From Acidobacteriota bacterium (lineage in GTDB: Bacteria; Acidobacteriota; Terriglobia; Terriglobales; Acidobacteriaceae), in contig JAJYBW010000142.1 in NCBI GenBank assembly GCA_021778815.1, positions 1 to 8,438 on the forward strand: a stretch of DNA of 8,438 bases, read 5' to 3'. Below are positions 7,638 to 8,438 of the stretch, piece by piece. The first letter of the stretch is position 1; every line of letters begins with the position of its first letter. Made by a program: the position numbers and the translations under genes. The notes under the pieces were generated by a model, which was given only the letters and a program-made list of their open reading frames with translations, was not told the DNA's origin and did not search any database.

Positions 7638-8438
7638 CTACGCCGACGCTGTACTTCGATTGCGCCGAAGCAGAAACTCCCGAGCGACGCGGCCCATCCG
7701 CTGTAAATCCGCAGGATCGATGAACAACACGTAGGCTGCCAGAACATCCCACTCGAACATTGGGATGTTCAGCGAATACTCAATCGACAAATGAAGCAGC
7801 AACCCCAGCAGCAGCAATGGGTAGCGGAGTGGCCGGAACCAGATCAACACACCTAGGCTGAACTCAAGAGCAAGGGTGTACCAGGTGGCCAGTTTCAGGA
7901 TCCAAAACTGCTGTGTCCAACCTGGCAACGGAAACCGCTGCAGGGCATGCATGTGGAACACATAAAACAGGGCGGTCCCATTCAGCCATGGCGCGCCCTT
8001 GATTTTCCATAAAAAGGAAGCAAGGTACAGCAGGGCGAGTTCAAGCTGAATCATGCGTTGCGCCCACGGAGCCCGCGGCTCGATCGCTGCACCCTCCAGC
8101 TTCCTGCGAACCCGGATGAGTCGATCGATCGACAGCGCGGCTCCCGCCGGAGCAAACATCAGAAAGAATCCAGTTACTCTCAAAAACACATCCCCACCAT
8201 GCAGGATGTAGAGATTCCGTTGTTGAATGGAAGCCAGACAGACGAATACCACGATGCTACTCAGGCGAGTCCAGAGTCCGATCGTAAGTAGGATTGCGAA
8301 GCCGAGAAAAATCCAGAAAAAAGCCGCAATCCAGGTGTCATTTGGCGGCATCACGGTAAACAGGTTGAGTCGCACGCCCGGCTCGACTTGACTCATGGTC
8401 TGAAGCGTCACCCAACTGTGAACGCCAAACCAATCCAG
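7638..8438 (-). CDS. HTTM / vitamin K-dependent gamma-carboxylase-like membrane protein (5' end outside window)
   Basis: The frame is open to the right edge of the window, so the N-terminus is missing; 266 residues plus the stop are visible. A GTG at 8411 and an ATG at 8396 are in frame, but residues coded upstream (LDWFGVHSW) continue the frame and HTTM proteins normally begin with further membrane helices, so the true start is probably beyond 8438. About six or seven hydrophobic segments are seen. The order of motifs fits the HTTM family, relatives of vitamin K-dependent gamma-carboxylase: a polar stretch with RNLYILHGGDVFLRV, then FAPAGAALSIDR, then LYLASFLWKIKGAPWLNG (near 8030-7975), and a late histidine-bearing helix followed by IPMFEWDVLAAYVLF. 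The tail is basic and cytoplasmic-looking. The reaction, if any, is unknown for bacterial HTTM proteins. The stop lies 57 bp from that of the HugZ-like gene, transcribed convergently. Confidence 0.85.
   Translation of the reverse strand: MDWFGVHSWVTLQTMSQVEPGVRLNLFTVMPPNDTWIAAFFWIFLGFAILLTIGLWTRLSSIVVFVCLASIQQRNLYILHGGDVFLRVTGFFLMFAPAGAALSIDRLIRVRRKLEGAAIEPRAPWAQRMIQLELALLYLASFLWKIKGAPWLNGTALFYVFHMHALQRFPLPGWTQQFWILKLATWYTLALEFSLGVLIWFRPLRYPLLLLGLLLHLSIEYSLNIPMFEWDVLAAYVLFIDPADLQRMGRVAREFLLRRNRSTASA

Noticed and set aside
1..8438. CRISPR array, insertion sequence, tRNA or prophage parts
   Set aside because: No regularly spaced direct repeats, transposase, terminal inverted repeats, tRNA-like sequence or phage gene was seen; the repeats present are Asp-box coding repeats.

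Overview
The window looks like chromosomal DNA of a heterotrophic, probably soil-living Acidobacteriota bacterium (Terriglobia-like). This is an inference from the moderately high GC content and from two very large secreted Asp-box (BNR) propeller proteins of a type these genomes carry in many copies. There is no rRNA, tRNA or other taxonomic marker to settle it.

Layout. A minus-strand gene (3246 to 40) and a plus-strand gene (3471 to 6665) are divergent paralogues. Each encodes a signal peptide, a long stretch of beta-propeller blades with 11 Asp-box motifs at matching places, an Ig-like region and a helical C-terminal tail of about 140 to 160 residues. They share a 224-bp intergenic region with a perfect 12-bp palindrome. 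Downstream of the second gene, after 108 bp, is a plus-strand gene for a HugZ-like split-barrel protein with a C-terminal DUF2470 domain (6774 to 7580). It converges, with 57 bp between stop codons, on a minus-strand gene for a multi-pass HTTM / vitamin K-dependent gamma-carboxylase-like membrane protein. That gene is cut by the right edge of the window (8438 to 7638), so its N-terminus is missing.

How the genes fit together. The propeller pair is the core of the window. Both products should be exported, both keep the same blade order, and the shared promoter region suggests co-expression or alternative expression of two related surface or periplasmic proteins. Their substrate or partner cannot be read from the sequence: they resemble VPS10/sortilin and GH74-type Asp-box propellers, but there is no direct evidence for catalysis. 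The HugZ-like protein (flavin/heme-type fold) and the HTTM protein have no obvious functional link to the pair or to each other.

I see no mobile element, CRISPR array, RNA gene or prophage part. I found no clearly novel multi-gene system. The items most worth checking are the divergent paralogue pair, the candidate acidic residues in its propellers, and the VKGC-like lysine core in the HTTM protein.
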